64,000 bases of DNA from Salimicrobium flavidum (GCF_900156645.1 NZ_FTOC01000002.1:124001-188000); one strand, 5' to 3'. Positions 25,982 to 35,522 are shown, counted from the first letter of the stretch. The notes: generated from the sequence alone by a model not told the origin. Numbers and translations: made by a program.

Positions 25982-26730
25982 CATTTTGGCTGGCGTTTGG
26001 CGCCGGCGTGCTATCTTTTCTGTCACCGTGTACGTTGCCGATTTTTCCGGCATATCTCTCATACATCACAGGGATGAGTGTAAAAGATATTCAGGATAAA
26101 CAAAATCCACAAATAAGGAAGAAAGTGCTGCTTCACTCTGTATTTTTCCTTATTGGAGTGGCTTCGATATTTTTAAGTCTCGGATTCGGGGCGTCTTTGG
26201 CAGGACAATGGATGCAGGGGGTGCTCACCGGGGATTCCGGAGTCTTCCTCCAACGAATCGCAGGAGTTTTTATTATAGTTATGGGATTATTTGTAGCCGG
26301 GTGGATTAATTTTTCCTGGCTGATGAGGGAAAAACGTTTTTCGGTCAAGCCTAAAAAAGCCCTCGGGTATACCGGTTCGATTTTTACAGGGGTAGGTTTC
26401 GCAGCCGGTTGGACCCCGTGTATCGGGCCGATTTTCGGTTCGATTCTCGTATTGGCTGCCAGCAACCCGACACAGGGTATGGTCTACAGCGTCTTTTACG
26501 TACTCGGGTTCGCCGTACCGTTCCTTATATTCTCCTTCTTCGTAGGGTCTGCGAGGACGGTCGTGCGGTACAGCCAGATTTTCATGAAAGTCGGAGGCGG
26601 TATGATGGTCGTGATGGGTGTGCTGCTGTACACGGGTCAGCTGACGAAGATATCTAATATGCTGCTCCGGATGGTCCAGGATACGTGGTTTTCTAATCTC
26701 GGAACGATTATTGTCGGAGGGATATTCTGA
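25966..26730 (+). CDS. ccdA: Cytochrome c biogenesis / thiol-disulfide transporter CcdA
   Basis: A 254-residue membrane protein of the CcdA/DsbD-beta family. The two redox Cys lie in FLSPCTLPIFPAYLSYITG and GWTPCIGPIFGSILVLA. It carries electrons from cytoplasmic thioredoxin to thiol partners outside the membrane, here probably the TlpA-like protein encoded next. AGGAGGG is 9 nt upstream of ATG 25966, inside the previous gene. The stop overlaps the tlpA start. Possible final acceptors are cytochrome c maturation, MsrAB (31490) or extracellular persulfides. Confidence 0.93.
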   Translation: MEADVTFWLAFGAGVLSFLSPCTLPIFPAYLSYITGMSVKDIQDKQNPQIRKKVLLHSVFFLIGVASIFLSLGFGASLAGQWMQGVLTGDSGVFLQRIAGVFIIVMGLFVAGWINFSWLMREKRFSVKPKKALGYTGSIFTGVGFAAGWTPCIGPIFGSILVLAASNPTQGMVYSVFYVLGFAVPFLIFSFFVGSARTVVRYSQIFMKVGGGMMVVMGVLLYTGQLTKISNMLLRMVQDTWFSNLGTIIVGGIF

Positions 26731-27299
26731 TGAAGAAATGGATCGTAGTTGTTGTAGTGGTGGGCCTGTTCGGCTGGGCCCTATATGATTTATTGTATGA
26801 GCCGGGAGAGGCCGTCGAAGATTCAGGGGATACTGTTATGACAGCAAACGGGCAGGGGGAGCAGGAAGATGCCACCAGCTTTCAAAAAGGGGAGGAGGCT
26901 CCCGATTTCACGCTCGAAACTTTGAGTGGGAAGGAAGTGAGCCTGTCCGATTACCGCGGTACTCCAGTCATCATCAATTTCTGGGCGACGTGGTGTCCTC
27001 CTTGCAGGGCGGAGATGCCGGATATGGAAGAGATGTATCAGTCGACCGAAGACCTTGAGATTCTCGCAGTGAATCTGACCGAAACCGAGTCGACGCGGAA
27101 CGCCGTCAGTCAGTTTGTCGGAGAGTTCGGTCTTTCGTTTCCGATTCTTCTCGATCAGAATTCGGATGTTATGGGGCAATATGAAGTAGGGCCGGTACCG
27201 ACCTCTATCTTCGTGGATAGAGAGGGTAAAGTACAGTCTGTCATCCTCGGCGCTATGAATAAAGATCTGATGGAACAGAGACTTCAGGAAATGGATTAA
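26730..27299 (+). CDS. TlpA/ResA-like membrane-anchored thioredoxin
   Basis: A 189-residue protein with an N-terminal signal anchor (~3-22), an acidic linker, and a thioredoxin fold with the active site WCPPC in NFWATWCPPCRAEM. The cis-Pro region is VGPVPTSIFVD. It should be reduced by the CcdA encoded upstream. In Bacillus, ResA reduces apocytochrome c; in streptococci a TlpA with CcdA feeds an extracellular MsrAB. Both are possible here. The start overlaps the ccdA stop (TGATG). Confidence 0.9.
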   Translation: MKKWIVVVVVVGLFGWALYDLLYEPGEAVEDSGDTVMTANGQGEQEDATSFQKGEEAPDFTLETLSGKEVSLSDYRGTPVIINFWATWCPPCRAEMPDMEEMYQSTEDLEILAVNLTETESTRNAVSQFVGEFGLSFPILLDQNSDVMGQYEVGPVPTSIFVDREGKVQSVILGAMNKDLMEQRLQEMD

Positions 27300-27324
27300 G
27301 GTTTAAAATTTTTTGGAAAAGGAT

Positions 27325-27340
27325 ATACCCCTAATGGTAG
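27325..27340. promoter_or_regulatory. CstR-like operator 6 (before cstB)
   Basis: ATACCCCTAATGGTAG, 29 nt before the cstB start. It keeps the ATACC-N6-GGTA frame. A weak TTGGAA box precedes it at 27313-27318. Confidence 0.6.
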
Positions 27341-27368
27341 GTAAATTATGAACGGGAGGGAATTATGT

Positions 27369-28778
27369 ATGTTACTGAAACATTTCTATGATAATTATTT
27401 AGCACAAGCCTCTTATCTTGTCGGGTGCCAGGCTACCGGAGAAGCGGTAGTTGTCGACCCGGCCCGTGAAATCGAGCCTTATATCGAAGCGGCTAATCAG
27501 AATGGACTCAGGATAACAGGTGCTTTAGAGACGCATATCCACGCTGACTTCGTCTCCGGAGGACGGGAAATGGCCGAACGTCTCGGAGCTACGCTTTATG
27601 TATCGGATGAAGGGGACAGCGACTGGAAATATGAGAATATCGATCACTTGCCTCATCAGCTTCTGAAAGACGGAGATGAAGTGAAGGTAGGGAACGTGAA
27701 GATCGGTGTTATTCATACGCCCGGGCATACCCCGGAAAGCCTGTCCTTCACTTTGAAAGATGGAGGCACGGACAACGCCATGGGTGTGTTCACCGGCGAT
27801 TTCCTATTCGTCGGGGATGTCGGCCGTCCCGATCTTCTTGAAAAAGCTGCCGGTGCTGAAGGAACAGCGGAAAAAGGTGGCTATCAGATGTTCGAATCGC
27901 TGCAGAAATTCAGCGAACTTCCGGACTTTCTCCAAATCTGGCCAGGACACGGGGCAGGAAGCGCGTGCGGAAAATCACTCGGTTCTGTGCCACAGTCCAC
28001 TCTCGGTTATGAAAAACAGGAAAACTGGGTGTTCCAGCATGACAATGCAGAGGAATTCGTGAAGGAACTGACCGATGGTCAACCGGCTCCGCCTGTCTAC
28101 TTTGCGGAAATGAAAAAAGTGAACAAAGTCGGACCTGGCATCGTACGTGAACTGAATGATCCGAAACGTATCGACAATCCGAAAGAACTTGAAGAAGCGC
28201 TGGATAAAGGTGTTCAGGTCTTGGATACACGTGATTCTGCCCGTTTTGCGAAAAGTCATGTGAAAGGAACGTATAATATTCCATTCAACAAGTCCTTCGC
28301 CAACTGGGCCGGATGGATCGTCGACTACGACCGGGACCTTTACATTCTGACGGAAGATACGGAACATCAGCAAGTGCTTGCAGCCCTTCGTTCCATCGGT
28401 ATCGATAAGGTCACCCATTATATGGAGGCTTCCCAGGCAGTCACGATGAGTAGTCGTACGGAACACTACCACAACTATACTCCTGAAGACTCCGTGACCA
28501 TGATTGAAAAAGGGGAAGCGAAAGTCCTTGATGTACGCTCGGAAGAAGAATATGAGGAAGCGCATATTGAAGGAGCTGCCCATATCTATCTGGGAGAGCT
28601 TCCGAATAGAATCGAAGAAGTGCCTGGAGGTCGTCCGCTGATCGTTCAGTGCGGATCCGGAGCACGCTCGGCTATCGCTACCAGTATTCTTCAGGCGCAT
28701 GGAATCACTGATGTCCGAAATATGGACGGCGGGTTCAGTCAGTGGAAGAACCAGGTGAATAAACTTATTGAAGCGTAA
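27369..28778 (+). CDS. cstB: Persulfide dioxygenase-sulfurtransferase CstB
   Basis: A 469-residue enzyme. The MBL domain (1-240) has ETHIHADFVSGG, TPGHTPESLSF and FTGDFLFVGDVGRPDL. A first rhodanese-like domain (~265-350) lacks a catalytic Cys (YILTEDTEHQ at that site). The second (~370-465) has Cys428 in VQCGSGARSA. This is exactly the CstB plan: Fe(II) dioxygenase, pseudo-rhodanese, rhodanese, oxidising low-molecular-weight persulfides to thiosulfate. ATG 27369, 8 nt after GGGAGGG, is preferred to ATG 27348. It is followed by a terminator and completes the sulfur island. Confidence 0.93.
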   Translation: MLLKHFYDNYLAQASYLVGCQATGEAVVVDPAREIEPYIEAANQNGLRITGALETHIHADFVSGGREMAERLGATLYVSDEGDSDWKYENIDHLPHQLLKDGDEVKVGNVKIGVIHTPGHTPESLSFTLKDGGTDNAMGVFTGDFLFVGDVGRPDLLEKAAGAEGTAEKGGYQMFESLQKFSELPDFLQIWPGHGAGSACGKSLGSVPQSTLGYEKQENWVFQHDNAEEFVKELTDGQPAPPVYFAEMKKVNKVGPGIVRELNDPKRIDNPKELEEALDKGVQVLDTRDSARFAKSHVKGTYNIPFNKSFANWAGWIVDYDRDLYILTEDTEHQQVLAALRSIGIDKVTHYMEASQAVTMSSRTEHYHNYTPEDSVTMIEKGEAKVLDVRSEEEYEEAHIEGAAHIYLGELPNRIEEVPGGRPLIVQCGSGARSAIATSILQAHGITDVRNMDGGFSQWKNQVNKLIEA

Positions 28779-28788
28779 GATCCTCAGC

Positions 28789-28818
28789 AAAATGCCCTCT
28801 CCGCGGGGGCATTTTTTT
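28789..28818 (+). terminator. cstB terminator
   Basis: AAAATGCCC pairs with GGGCATTTT, followed by a T-run. Confidence 0.88.
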
Positions 28819-28907
28819 CATGGAAATTCACCGGGGAGCGGTTTTCCTGGTGGACGGGAAAGGTCGTCTATATTAGAATATAGGTCGTAGAGAGGACGTG
28901 ATGAAGA

Positions 28908-29663
28908 ATGGAACAAAATATAAAATTGATAGCTTTGGATATGGACGGCACGCTTTTGAGAAACGAATTCGAGATTTCCGATGAGAACAGAAGGGCAGTC
29001 CAACGTGCGAAAGATGCCGGTATCCATGTGGTTGTGAGTACAGGCCGGCCGATAGTGAAGTGTCGTGAAGTCATAGAAACTCTCGGAGAGTCCGAATATG
29101 TCATTACCGTTAATGGAGGAGAGATCTATGATGGACGATTCAACCTTGTGAAGCGGCAGGTGCTTGCCATGGAGGAAGTGAAACGTCTATGGGAAATCCA
29201 GAAAGAACATGACATCCGTCTCTGGACATCCACGGTGGAAGGGGCCTTTGATTCGGATTATACTTTTGAAAAACCTCTCGATGAGTACGAATGGCTGAAA
29301 ATCGGATTTGAAGTTCCGGATGAAGAGATCCGTGAAGTCATTCTGAAAGAAGTGATGGACAATCCGGCTCTTGAGGTGACGAATTCAAGTCCTGTAAATA
29401 TCGAAATCAACCCTGCCGGCGTCAGTAAAGCAGCCGCGCTTCACAAAGTGAACAGTTTTCTCGGCTTTTCTATCAAGGAAGTGATGGCAGTAGGGGACAG
29501 TCTCAATGATCTGGCAATGATCAAAGAAGCCGGAGTCGGAGTCGCTATGGGAAATGCCCAGGATGAAGTGAAGCAGGAAGCGGATCTCATTACGGAATCG
29601 AATCTGGAGCACGGCGTAGCCAGTGTCATCAATCGTATTGTGGATGCGAAAGCGGGAGTCTAG
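28908..29663 (+). CDS. Cof-type HAD phosphatase
   Basis: A 251-residue HAD-superfamily hydrolase of subclass IIB. Motif I is LDMDGTLL, motif II VSTGRP, and motif IV GDSLNDLAMI; the cap domain lies between ~85 and 185. These enzymes remove phosphate from small phosphorylated metabolites. Some Bacillus members act on a riboflavin precursor, but the substrate cannot be told here. The start is ATG 28908 after GAGGACG. It is followed after about 100 nt by an acyl-CoA synthetase with its own ribosome site. Confidence 0.9.
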   Translation: MEQNIKLIALDMDGTLLRNEFEISDENRRAVQRAKDAGIHVVVSTGRPIVKCREVIETLGESEYVITVNGGEIYDGRFNLVKRQVLAMEEVKRLWEIQKEHDIRLWTSTVEGAFDSDYTFEKPLDEYEWLKIGFEVPDEEIREVILKEVMDNPALEVTNSSPVNIEINPAGVSKAAALHKVNSFLGFSIKEVMAVGDSLNDLAMIKEAGVGVAMGNAQDEVKQEADLITESNLEHGVASVINRIVDAKAGV

Positions 29664-29763
29664 CACTTCCGCTTTTTTTCGTGGAAGCAGGAATAATCGA
29701 TCTCTTGTCGAAAATAATAGATATACAGATCATTTTCTGAATTTTTCGATAAGGAGTGGGGAT

Positions 29764-31308
29764 ATGGGACCGACATTGAAATCCGTTTTTGAACAGACGA
29801 CAGCCAAATTTCCGGAAAAAGAAGGGATCGTAGATGAACGGATAGGAATAAGATGGACCTATAGACAGTGGGAGGAAGAAGTACACCGGTACGCTCATAC
29901 ATTGCAGGAGAATGGCGTTTCTAAAGGAGATGTAGTATCGACGGTCCTTTTTAATACGTCGGAGTTTCTTACGACGTTATTTGCATGTTCGAAACTCGGA
30001 GCAGTCTTCAATCCGATCAATTTCCGCCTGACGAAGAAAGAGATTTCCTTCATTCTGAAAGACGCGGAACCGAAAGTCGTCCTGTTCGAGCAAGCGACTT
30101 CGGAACAGGTGGGACCGGTCCAATCAGAGATGCCCGGTACGGAATTCTGGTCTATTGATGGCGGAGGAGAGAGTGCGAAGAATCTGTACGATGAACTTTC
30201 GGGCAAGACTGAAAGAATAGATACCCGTCTTGATGAAGAGGATACGTATGCGATTATGTATACATCAGGAACTACAGGCAACCCTAAAGGTGTGCTTCAT
30301 ACGCACCGGGATATGGTCGATCAGGCTATGGCCATTGCGCTGACTATGCGTCTCACACCGGCGGATAATGGTCTTTCGATAGGTCCGATGTTTCACTGTG
30401 CCGAATTGCATTGTGCGATCTTCCCGAGGATTCTTGTAGGAGCCGGAAATGTAGTCCTCCACCATTATGATCCGAAAGAAACTCTCCGTCTGATCAAAGA
30501 AGAAGGGATAACGACTATGTTCGGTGCACCGACGATGTGGCACATGCTGATTCAGCAGGAATTCAAGAACGATGATATAAAAACACTTCGGCAGGGCCTT
30601 TATGGCGGAGCACCGATGCCTCCTTCCCTGACGAAAGAATTATATGATGTGCTAGGAATCGGTCTTGTCCAGGCTTACGGGATGACAGAGATGGGGCCTG
30701 CGATTACGGTACAGATGGAAGATGATCAAATAAGGAAAGCTGGTTCCGCCGGCAAGCCTCTCGTGAATCAGGAAGTAAGAATCATTCGCGCTGAGGGGGA
30801 AGAAAGCGGACATCCGGATGACGTTTGTGAAGCCGGTGAACTGGGAGAAATCATCGTCCGGGGTCCGAGTATGATGAAAGGATACTACAAACGTCCGGAA
30901 GCCACGGAGAAAGTCATCCGGGACGGCTGGTACTACTCAGGCGATATCGGAATGATGGATGAGGAAGGCTTCCTTTGGGTGCGGGACCGGGTGAAGGATA
31001 TGATCATTTCAGGTGGAGAAAATATCTACTCCCGCGAGGTGGAGGATGCGCTGAACGACCATCCGGCCGTCGAGGATGCTGCAGTTGTCGGGGAACCTGA
31101 CGTCAAATGGGGAGAACAGGTGGTGGCCTTCATTGTGAAAAAAGAACAGGTTACGGGGGAGGAAATTGATGAATTCCTTTTATCCGGTAACAGTCTCTCC
31201 AGGTATAAGCGTCCGAGACGTTATGAATTCGTCGAGGAACTGCCGAGAAATGCCAGTGGAAAACTTCAGAAATTCAAATTGAGGGAAGAAGCCTCGAACA
31301 TAAAATGA
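29764..31308 (+). CDS. Long-chain fatty acid-CoA ligase family protein
   Basis: A 514-residue AMP-forming acyl-CoA synthetase. ATP motif MYTSGTTGNPKG, then AYGMTEMGP, YYSGDIGMMDEEGFLWVRDR, and the catalytic Lys in NASGKLQKFKLRE. It activates a carboxylic acid, probably a medium or long-chain fatty acid, to the CoA thioester. ATG 29764 follows AAGGAGTGGGG; the open frame further upstream lies in noncoding sequence. It stands alone, so the substrate is not indicated by context. Confidence 0.88.
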   Translation: MGPTLKSVFEQTTAKFPEKEGIVDERIGIRWTYRQWEEEVHRYAHTLQENGVSKGDVVSTVLFNTSEFLTTLFACSKLGAVFNPINFRLTKKEISFILKDAEPKVVLFEQATSEQVGPVQSEMPGTEFWSIDGGGESAKNLYDELSGKTERIDTRLDEEDTYAIMYTSGTTGNPKGVLHTHRDMVDQAMAIALTMRLTPADNGLSIGPMFHCAELHCAIFPRILVGAGNVVLHHYDPKETLRLIKEEGITTMFGAPTMWHMLIQQEFKNDDIKTLRQGLYGGAPMPPSLTKELYDVLGIGLVQAYGMTEMGPAITVQMEDDQIRKAGSAGKPLVNQEVRIIRAEGEESGHPDDVCEAGELGEIIVRGPSMMKGYYKRPEATEKVIRDGWYYSGDIGMMDEEGFLWVRDRVKDMIISGGENIYSREVEDALNDHPAVEDAAVVGEPDVKWGEQVVAFIVKKEQVTGEEIDEFLLSGNSLSRYKRPRRYEFVEELPRNASGKLQKFKLREEASNIK

Positions 31309-31309
31309 A

Positions 31310-31341
31310 GGCTACCCTGAATATTTATTTTCAGGGTAGCC
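31310..31341 (+). terminator. Hairpin after the acyl-CoA ligase
   Basis: GGCTACCCTGAA (31310-31321) pairs with TTCAGGGTAGCC (31330-31341). No T-run follows on +, so it may act as a processed 3' end. A half copy of the same sequence lies at 11775-11796. Confidence 0.6.
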
Positions 31342-31369
31342 AAACTGAAAAAGATAAAGCAAGAAGGGG

Positions 31370-31420
31370 AAATCTGTTGCAGAAGAGAGTGTAATGCTCT
31401 TTATGCAGCAGATTTTCAAT
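31370..31420 (+). terminator. Second hairpin before msrAB
   Basis: AAATCTG (31370-31376) pairs with CAGATTT (31409-31415), with TGCA/TGCA and AAGAG/CTCTT pairing inside, followed by a T-rich stretch. It is probably a backup terminator; I see no gene here. Confidence 0.5.
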
Positions 31421-31489
31421 TTTCTGAACGGTATAAGCATAATGATATAATCTGTAGTTTTTTTTCATTATAATTAAAAGAAAGGTATT

Positions 31490-32650
31490 ATGTACGAGTT
31501 AGATACCGAAAGTGGGTGTTCCATGAATAAAAAACGATGGATTATTAGTATAATTGCGGTCGTTCTATTAGCAGGCGGCTGGTTTTTGTATCAGGCTTTA
31601 ACAGCAAAGGAATATGAAGAGGTACTCGCCACGGAACAAGCAGAATTACAGGGAGACTTGGAAGGTATGGAGCAGGCTACGTTTGCTGGAGGGTGTTTCT
31701 GGTGCATGGAGCCGCCATTTGAATCCAAGCCCGGCGTCATCAGTGTGATTTCCGGGTACACGGGGGGCGAAGAAAAGAACCCTACGTATGAAGAAGTTTC
31801 AGGTAAGGAGACGGGGCATCAGGAAGCAGTCCAAATCACGTATGATCCGGAAAAGATCAGTTACGAAGACCTTCTGCAGATTTTCTGGCGTCAAATAGAT
31901 CCAACAGACGATGAGGGACAGTTCGTGGATCGAGGAGAGCCGTATGTATCGGCTGTATTTTATCATGATGAGGCACAGCGGCAGGCGGCAGAATCTTCAT
32001 TGAATGAATTGGAAGCATCCGGAAGGTTCGATAGTGAAATCGTGACTTCTATTGAAGAATTCGACACCTTTTACAAAGCGGAAAAATACCACCAGGACTA
32101 CTATAAGAAAAATCCGGGAAGATATGATTATTATAGAGATAACTCCGGACGCGATGAATTCCTGGAGGACGTGTGGGGAGAGGACAAAGAGTATGAGATA
32201 AGCAAAGCTTCCCCGTTCGCTGTAGAGGATAAAGAAGCGGCGGTGTCTGAATTGAACAGCATGCAGTATAAAGTGACGCAGGAAGATGGCACGGAACCCG
32301 CTTATGACAATAGCTATCATGACAACACCGAAGAGGGGATATATGTAGATATCGTCTCAGGAGAACCGTTGTTCAGCTCCCGTGATCAATATGATTCCGG
32401 TACGGGCTGGCCTAGTTTCACGAAACCTTTGGAACTGGCCAATATAACGTATGAAGAAGATACCGGTATTTTCGGAACGAGCGTGGAAGTACGCAGTAAG
32501 CATGCGGACTCCCATTTAGGTCATGTGTTCCAGGATGGACCTGAGCCGACCGGACTCAGATACTGCATGAATTCAGCGGCTATGGAGTTCATTCCTGCCG
32601 ATGAATTAGAAGGCACAGAATATGAAGAATATGCAGATGAATTCAAATAA
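31490..32650 (+). CDS. msrAB: Membrane-anchored methionine sulfoxide reductase MsrA-MsrB fusion
   Basis: A 386-residue fusion. An N-terminal signal anchor (~15-38) is followed by an MsrA domain (~60-215) with the catalytic Cys in [12 protein letters not shown], and an MsrB domain (~245-380) with [22 protein letters not shown] and [11 protein letters not shown]. The MsrB zinc Cys pairs are missing. The anchor places it outside the membrane, as in SpMsrAB2 of Streptococcus pneumoniae, which is fed by CcdA and TlpA. The ccdA-tlpA pair 4 kb upstream could serve here. ATG 31490 has AAAGG; ATG 31523 is an alternative. A TATAAT box is at 31446-31451. Confidence 0.93.
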   Translation: MYELDTESGCSMNKKRWIISIIAVVLLAGGWFLYQALTAKEYEEVLATEQAELQGDLEGMEQATFAGGCFWCMEPPFESKPGVISVISGYTGGEEKNPTYEEVSGKETGHQEAVQITYDPEKISYEDLLQIFWRQIDPTDDEGQFVDRGEPYVSAVFYHDEAQRQAAESSLNELEASGRFDSEIVTSIEEFDTFYKAEKYHQDYYKKNPGRYDYYRDNSGRDEFLEDVWGEDKEYEISKASPFAVEDKEAAVSELNSMQYKVTQEDGTEPAYDNSYHDNTEEGIYVDIVSGEPLFSSRDQYDSGTGWPSFTKPLELANITYEEDTGIFGTSVEVRSKHADSHLGHVFQDGPEPTGLRYCMNSAAMEFIPADELEGTEYEEYADEFK

Positions 32651-32699
32651 CAGGAAAGCCGATTTTCTGCTTGATCGATAGGGCCAGAATTCGAAACAG

Positions 32700-32742
32700 A
32701 CACTCCCATACTTCCTTTGAAGGGAAGAGGGGGTGTTTTTCT
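32700..32742 (+). terminator. msrAB terminator
   Basis: ACACTCCC and GGGGTGT form the outer stem, with CTTCC/GGAAG inside, followed by TTTTT. Confidence 0.8.
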
Positions 32743-32807
32743 TTACAGGGTGCTTCCTGTTTTCTTTTTGTTATAATGGAGAAATAATTAAGAAGGAGGA
32801 GTTCGAT

Positions 32808-33794
32808 ATGCGTTTAGGAATTATCGGTACGAATTTCATAACGGACAGGTTGCTTGCTGCGGCGGAACATCTGGAGGACGTAGTGCCCCAGGCCGTTTAT
32901 TCAAGAACACAAGAGAAGGCGGACGAATTTGCTGAAAAGCATGGCCTGCCCTCCACTTATACAGATCTTGAAGCGTTCGCCGCCAGTGATGAGATCGATG
33001 CGGTCTACATAGCGAGCCCTAATGCCCTGCACCACAAACAGGCGCTTCTCTGTATGAGGAACGGCAAGGATGTATTGTGTGAGAAACCGATCGCCTCGAA
33101 CTACCGGGAAGCGGAAGAGATGTTCCGTACGGCTGAAGAAGAGGGTGTCGTTCTTATGGAAGCGATCAAGTCGGTATTAATGCCTGGTTTTGCACAAATA
33201 AAATCCGAGATCCATAAAATCGGTAAAGTCCGTCGTTATGTCGGAAATTATTGTAAGTTCTCCTCCCGTTACGAAGCATATCGAAAAGGCGAGGTCATGA
33301 ATGCGTTTAAGAGAGAGTTGTCGAACGGGGCACTGATGGACCTCGGGGTTTACGGTATTTATCCGATGGTGGATTTGTTCGGTGCTCCTACTGACATAAA
33401 AGCCACGGGTGTACTGTTGGATACCGGTGTAGACGGGGAGGGCACAGCGATTTTCAATTACGATGAGATGGAAGCTGTCGTCTCGTTTTCCAAAATCCAT
33501 AATTCCTATGCCCCTTCTGAAATCCAGGGGGAGGAGGGATCGATTATCATTCCGGATATCTCCACTCCAGAAGGGATGACGATCAAATATAGAGACGGTA
33601 CAGAAGAAGCCTTGCAGCCTACTCTTTCAGAAACCTCCATGTTAGGGGAATTGACGGAGTTCAGCTACATTTTATCCGTTAAGGATTCCCAGTCTCAATC
33701 CTTCGTATCTTCCCCGGAGAATTCACTGGAGACCTCCCGGATCATGGAGGAAGTGAGGAGACAGATCGGAGTCGTTTTCCCTGCTGATGAATGA
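32808..33794 (+). CDS. Gfo/Idh/MocA family oxidoreductase
   Basis: A 328-residue NAD(P)-dependent dehydrogenase. The Rossmann domain (1-120) starts GIIGTNFI and contains the family motif CEKPIASNYREAEEM. The C-terminal alpha/beta domain includes GALMDLGVYGIYP. Substrates in this family are sugars, inositols or related compounds; none is indicated here. The start is ATG 32808 after AAGGAGGAG, and a TATAAT box lies at 32772-32777. It precedes an ABC exporter by 9 nt and is probably cotranscribed with it, though a common function is not obvious. Confidence 0.9.
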   Translation: MRLGIIGTNFITDRLLAAAEHLEDVVPQAVYSRTQEKADEFAEKHGLPSTYTDLEAFAASDEIDAVYIASPNALHHKQALLCMRNGKDVLCEKPIASNYREAEEMFRTAEEEGVVLMEAIKSVLMPGFAQIKSEIHKIGKVRRYVGNYCKFSSRYEAYRKGEVMNAFKRELSNGALMDLGVYGIYPMVDLFGAPTDIKATGVLLDTGVDGEGTAIFNYDEMEAVVSFSKIHNSYAPSEIQGEEGSIIIPDISTPEGMTIKYRDGTEEALQPTLSETSMLGELTEFSYILSVKDSQSQSFVSSPENSLETSRIMEEVRRQIGVVFPADE

Positions 33795-33803
33795 TAGAAA
33801 TGA

Positions 33804-35522
33804 GTGAGTGACTTGAGGCTATTACTGCAATACGTATCAACTTATAAACGGGCGGCTCTGTTTGCGATTGCGCTGATGCTTGTGGAACTGACAGTCGAGC
33901 TCTTCCAGCCGCTCATCATGGGGAAGATAATCGATGAGGGCATTCTTCAGGAAGATTATCGCACCGTCATCACCTGGGGGATCATACTGGTGCTTCTTTC
34001 GTTCACTGCTTTTGGTGCGGGCATCGTCAATTCGTTCTTCGCTGCCAAGGCGAGCCAGGGGACGGGCCATGACCTCCGCAGGGATATATTCGGGAAAGTA
34101 CAGAAGTTCACCGGGAAAAATTTCGATCAGTATTCCACCCCTGACCTGGTTACGAGAGTAACGACGGATATCGTTCAAATCCAGAACTTTCTCTTCCTGT
34201 TTACGAGAATCGGTTTGAGAGCTCCTCTATTCATCATATTCGCTCTGGTTATGGCGTTTACGGTGAACAGGGACATGGCGCTTATCCTTTTGATTTCTAC
34301 TCCAGTGCTGGTTCTTTTTATGTTGCTGGTCAGTATCAGAGGCGTGAAGCTCTTCCGCTTTGTGCAGAATAAGCTCGACGGAGTGAACCGCATTATAAGG
34401 GAGAATCTTACGGCCATTCGACTGATCAAGGGGTTCAATCGTACATCCCACGAGGAGAAAAGGTTCCATGGCATCAATGCCTCTCTCCGCCATACGAACA
34501 AACAGGCGCTGTGGTTGATGGAATTTGCCATGCCTGCGCTTATGCTGATGATGAATGCGGTCATCCTCCTTATTTTGTGGTTCGGCGCCGGAGAGCTTCC
34601 GATGGGAGGGGTGGAGCCGGGCGAATTGGTCGCCATCGTCAATTACGCGACGCGGATGATGGTGAACTTTTCGATGTTCACCTTTTTGATCATGGTTTTT
34701 TCGAGGGGCCAGGCTTCCTCGAGCCGTATTGCTCAGGTGTTGCAGGAAGAGACCCCCGCATACCTTGATGACAAAGGCAAACCTGGATTCGATCTTGAAG
34801 GCGGCATAGAGTTTCGTCACGTATCCGCCCGGCGCGGAGAGGAGTTGGTGTTGAAAGATATCTCTTTCCACGGCTATTCAGGGGAGACGATCGGCATCCT
34901 CGGGGAAACAGGTTCCGGGAAATCGACGCTGCTCCACCTCATTCCGCGTCTGCTTGATAAGGAAAAAGGGGACATCCTTTTAGACGGAAAGGAACTTGAA
35001 GAAGCGGATGTTCATCATGTGCGCCGACAGATCAGTCTTGTACCACAGGAAGTGCACTTATTTTCCGGCACCATCCGTGAAAATATCCGTTTCGGTAACC
35101 CGGAAGCTACAGATGAAGAGGTGCAAGAAGCCGCCATAAAAGCCCGCATCCACGAGTTTATACATACGTTACCGGAGAAATACGAAACGAAGATCGGCCA
35201 AAAAGGCGTCAATTTTTCCGGTGGCCAGAAGCAACGGATGTCCATCGCCCGGGCTCTTGTTCGCGACCCTGCGATTCTAATCCTCGATGACAGTACGAGC
35301 GCGCTGGATGCAAAAACGGAAGAGGAGCTTCTTACTGTTCTCCGTGAAGAGAAACGGACGGTTATGATAACCGCGCAGAAAATCAGTTCCCTTCGTCAGG
35401 CCGACCGGATTCTCGTCATGCAGGAAGGGGAGCTTCTCGCTGAAGGGGCTCATGAACAACTGCTGGTGGAGAACGACTATTACCGTAGTGTATATGAGTC
35501 GCAAAGAGAGGAGGGGGACTGA
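33804..35522 (+). CDS. ABC exporter half, degenerate ATPase site subunit
   Basis: A 572-residue fused membrane-ATPase protein with six helices (1-310) and a nucleotide-binding domain (~335-570). Walker A is GETGSGKST and the signature FSGGQKQR. After Walker B the catalytic Glu is replaced (LILDDSTSALD), and the switch His is Gln (ITAQKISS). Such a degenerate site is typical of one partner in heterodimeric exporters, and the next gene supplies the intact one. The start is GTG 33804, with TTG 33813 possible; both have poor ribosome sites, suggesting coupling to the upstream gene. The pair is most likely a multidrug or lipid exporter. Confidence 0.88.
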   Translation: MSDLRLLLQYVSTYKRAALFAIALMLVELTVELFQPLIMGKIIDEGILQEDYRTVITWGIILVLLSFTAFGAGIVNSFFAAKASQGTGHDLRRDIFGKVQKFTGKNFDQYSTPDLVTRVTTDIVQIQNFLFLFTRIGLRAPLFIIFALVMAFTVNRDMALILLISTPVLVLFMLLVSIRGVKLFRFVQNKLDGVNRIIRENLTAIRLIKGFNRTSHEEKRFHGINASLRHTNKQALWLMEFAMPALMLMMNAVILLILWFGAGELPMGGVEPGELVAIVNYATRMMVNFSMFTFLIMVFSRGQASSSRIAQVLQEETPAYLDDKGKPGFDLEGGIEFRHVSARRGEELVLKDISFHGYSGETIGILGETGSGKSTLLHLIPRLLDKEKGDILLDGKELEEADVHHVRRQISLVPQEVHLFSGTIRENIRFGNPEATDEEVQEAAIKARIHEFIHTLPEKYETKIGQKGVNFSGGQKQRMSIARALVRDPAILILDDSTSALDAKTEEELLTVLREEKRTVMITAQKISSLRQADRILVMQEGELLAEGAHEQLLVENDYYRSVYESQREEGD

